From: Pseudoxanthomonas sp. PXM02
GTDB taxonomy: Bacteria; Pseudomonadota; Gammaproteobacteria; Xanthomonadales; Xanthomonadaceae
Assembly: GCF_014851805.1 (NCBI RefSeq)
Contig: NZ_JACVAK010000001.1
Coordinates: forward strand, 930,001 to 994,000
DNA: 64,000 nt
Direction of reading: 5' to 3'
Shown: positions 62,709-64,000 of the stretch, one piece after another
How positions within the stretch are numbered: the stretch's first letter is position 1
Layout: every line of letters begins with the position of its first letter
Made by a program: the position numbers and the translations under genes
The notes under the pieces: model-generated
Databases searched by the model: none
The model's input: only the letters and a program-made list of their open reading frames with translations
Told to the model about the DNA's origin: nothing

Positions 62709-64000
62709 TCACGCGGCCGCGGCGTCTCCGGTGCGGTCGCGTTTCAGTACGGCGACCGGTTCAGCCCACGTGCTCGCAGCGCGGCGCTTGCTGGTGGCCA
62801 GCACCAGGTCGGACGGCTCGAACACGTTGACGTTGTGCGTGATCGGCGTGGTCAGGATGTACTGCGCATCGGTCGAGCGCAGGAAGCGGCCGACTTTCTC
62901 GATGTTGGCGACGTCCAGGTGCGCGAACGGTTCGTCGATGAAGACGAATCCGCCCGGCTGCTCCTCGTCGCGCAGCAACGCCACCAACAGCAGCAGCGAT
63001 TTCATCACCTGCTGGCCACCCGAGGCTTCGCCGTCGTCGAGGCCGATCCAGCCCTTGCGGTCAAAGTCGAAGCGCACGGTCAGGCCGGCCTGCGCCAGCG
63101 CCGTGTCCTCGTTGACCAGCTCGGGCAGCTCCGCGTCGACGCCGATGCCGGCGAGGTCGCCTAGCGCCGCCAGGTTGCGCTTGTAGCGGCGCACGGTGGC
63201 GCGCAGCACGTTGATATAGGCGCCGCGCGCCTCCTCGGTCAGGCGGCGGGCACGATGCAGGTGCGTTTCGCGCTTGCCGATGGCCGCTTCCAGACCCGCG
63301 TGGTCGGCGCCGAACTTGTCGCGCAACGCGACGCAGCCCTCGTCCTCGACATAACCGCCACGCGCGATGCGCTCATCGATGCGTTCGAGTTCGCGGCGCA
63401 CCGCGCTTGCGCTTTCGTATTCCTCGCGTGCGGCACGGAGCACTGCAGCGCTGCGCCATGCAGCCGGCATCTGTGCGCGACGGCGACGGAAGTCGACGAT
63501 GCGCTGCGCCAGTGTCAGGCGTTCCTGGCCGATCTGCTGGCCACGCTCCTTCAGCTCGCCGGCGAGCGCCTTGATCTCGCCCGCGCGGCTGGCGGTGGCA
63601 ATGCCTTCGGCCTTGTCGAGCGCCTCCAGCCCGTCGAGCCGCTGGCGCGCCTCTGCCAGTGCAGCGGCCGCCTCGGCGGCGGCATCCGCGAGTGCCGGCA
63701 GTCGCTCGGCGGCATCGGCGAACTCGGCGGCGCGCGTAACCAGTTCCTGCCCGGCATCCAGGCCGAGCAGGCGCGACTGCGCGCTATCGAGCTGCCGGCG
63801 CAGGGTTGCCAGGGCGTCTTCGCGCACCTGCGCACGGTCCTGCAGCATCGCCTGCTCCGACCGCAGCGATGCCAGATGCGCCTGGCGCGCACCGGCACCG
63901 AAGTGATGCGCGCCACCGCCGATATGGCGGCCACCACGCTGCTCGCGCAGATAGCCCTTGGCGGTGATCCAATCCTGTCCCTTCGACAAGCGATGACCCG
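62709..64000 (-). CDS. SMC-like ATPase, C-terminal part (5' end cut by window)
   Basis: At least 430 residues open to the right edge, so the N-terminal part, including Walker A, is outside. Residues to about 230 are Ala/Glu/Arg/Leu-rich heptads (coiled coil: LEALDKAEGIATASRAGEI, EERLTLAQ-like stretches), then the ABC signature ASGGQQVMKSLLLLVALL, Walker B FVFIDEPFAHLD and the switch segment LTTPITHNV. The signature reads SGGQQ, unlike SMC (SGGE) or SbcC (SGGE/SGGR). It could be a chromosome-segregation, repair or defence ATPase; gene neighbours beyond the edge would decide. Confidence 0.8.
   Translation of the reverse strand, partial: GHRLSKGQDWITAKGYLREQRGGRHIGGGAHHFGAGARQAHLASLRSEQAMLQDRAQVREDALATLRRQLDSAQSRLLGLDAGQELVTRAAEFADAAERLPALADAAAEAAAALAEARQRLDGLEALDKAEGIATASRAGEIKALAGELKERGQQIGQERLTLAQRIVDFRRRRAQMPAAWRSAAVLRAAREEYESASAVRRELERIDERIARGGYVEDEGCVALRDKFGADHAGLEAAIGKRETHLHRARRLTEEARGAYINVLRATVRRYKRNLAALGDLAGIGVDAELPELVNEDTALAQAGLTVRFDFDRKGWIGLDDGEASGGQQVMKSLLLLVALLRDEEQPGGFVFIDEPFAHLDVANIEKVGRFLRSTDAQYILTTPITHNVNVFEPSDLVLATSKRRAASTWAEPVAVLKRDRTGDAAAA

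Overview
The window is high-GC (roughly two thirds G+C by eye), densely coded chromosomal DNA from a gammaproteobacterium of the Xanthomonadaceae. Evidence for the family: the folC-dedD-cvpA-purF cluster, a short THX ribosomal protein, a TorF-type porin, an S46 dipeptidyl peptidase whose catalytic residues fall at His86, Asp224 and Ser657 (the numbering I recall for Pseudoxanthomonas mexicana DAP BII), and four copies of a palindromic repeat with GTGGGAGCGACGTAAGTCGC arms. Pseudoxanthomonas or a close relative is the best guess; this is inference from gene content. I saw no tRNA, rRNA, CRISPR array, insertion sequence or prophage.

Layout. 1-3.4 kb: an overlapping run of two cyclopropane-fatty-acid-synthase-like methyltransferases, a DUF1295 membrane enzyme and a lipocalin lipoprotein (lipid modification). 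3.4-5.8 kb: small orphan genes and a gene-poor stretch holding a degenerate 22-bp periodic repeat array. 5.8-10.4 kb: a large beta-propeller sensor kinase, converging on a NarL-type response regulator that is coupled to a broken alpha/beta-hydrolase gene. 10.5-16 kb: accessory oxidoreductase-like genes and regulators. 16-30 kb: histidine degradation (hutU, and divergent hutF/hutI 9 kb away), a ThuA protein, a nucleotide pyrophosphatase-like lipoprotein, alkylation repair (Ada-AlkA fusion and ogt), and a coupled operon of a beta-lactamase-like serine hydrolase with a LytS/LytTR two-component pair.

30-35 kb is a metal-homeostasis block: a MerC-like protein diverges from a ZnuD-like TonB receptor across a near-perfect Zur box, then a MarR/MFS pair with its own palindromic operator, then zur itself. 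35-44 kb holds housekeeping genes (gltX, lpxH, a DUF455 protein, purF, cvpA, dedD, folC, a histidine phosphatase). 44-55 kb holds the S46 peptidase, the threonine-degradation genes tdh and kbl, and between them a complete sulfate uptake cluster (porin, sbp, cysT, cysW, cysA) plus a TorF porin.

55-64 kb holds two small exported proteins sharing one C-terminal motif on either side of a pseudouridine synthase, an OmpA-family porin, a DODA-type dioxygenase, a LysR/MFS divergent pair, a quinone-oxidoreductase-like enzyme, and the C-terminal part of an SMC-like ATPase running off the right edge.

The most unusual signals are the 22-bp array (about 5266-5573), the hydrolase carrying both a nonsense codon and a missing nucleophile, the local zinc circuit, and a palindromic repeat that supplies the last codons and stop of the AlkA gene.
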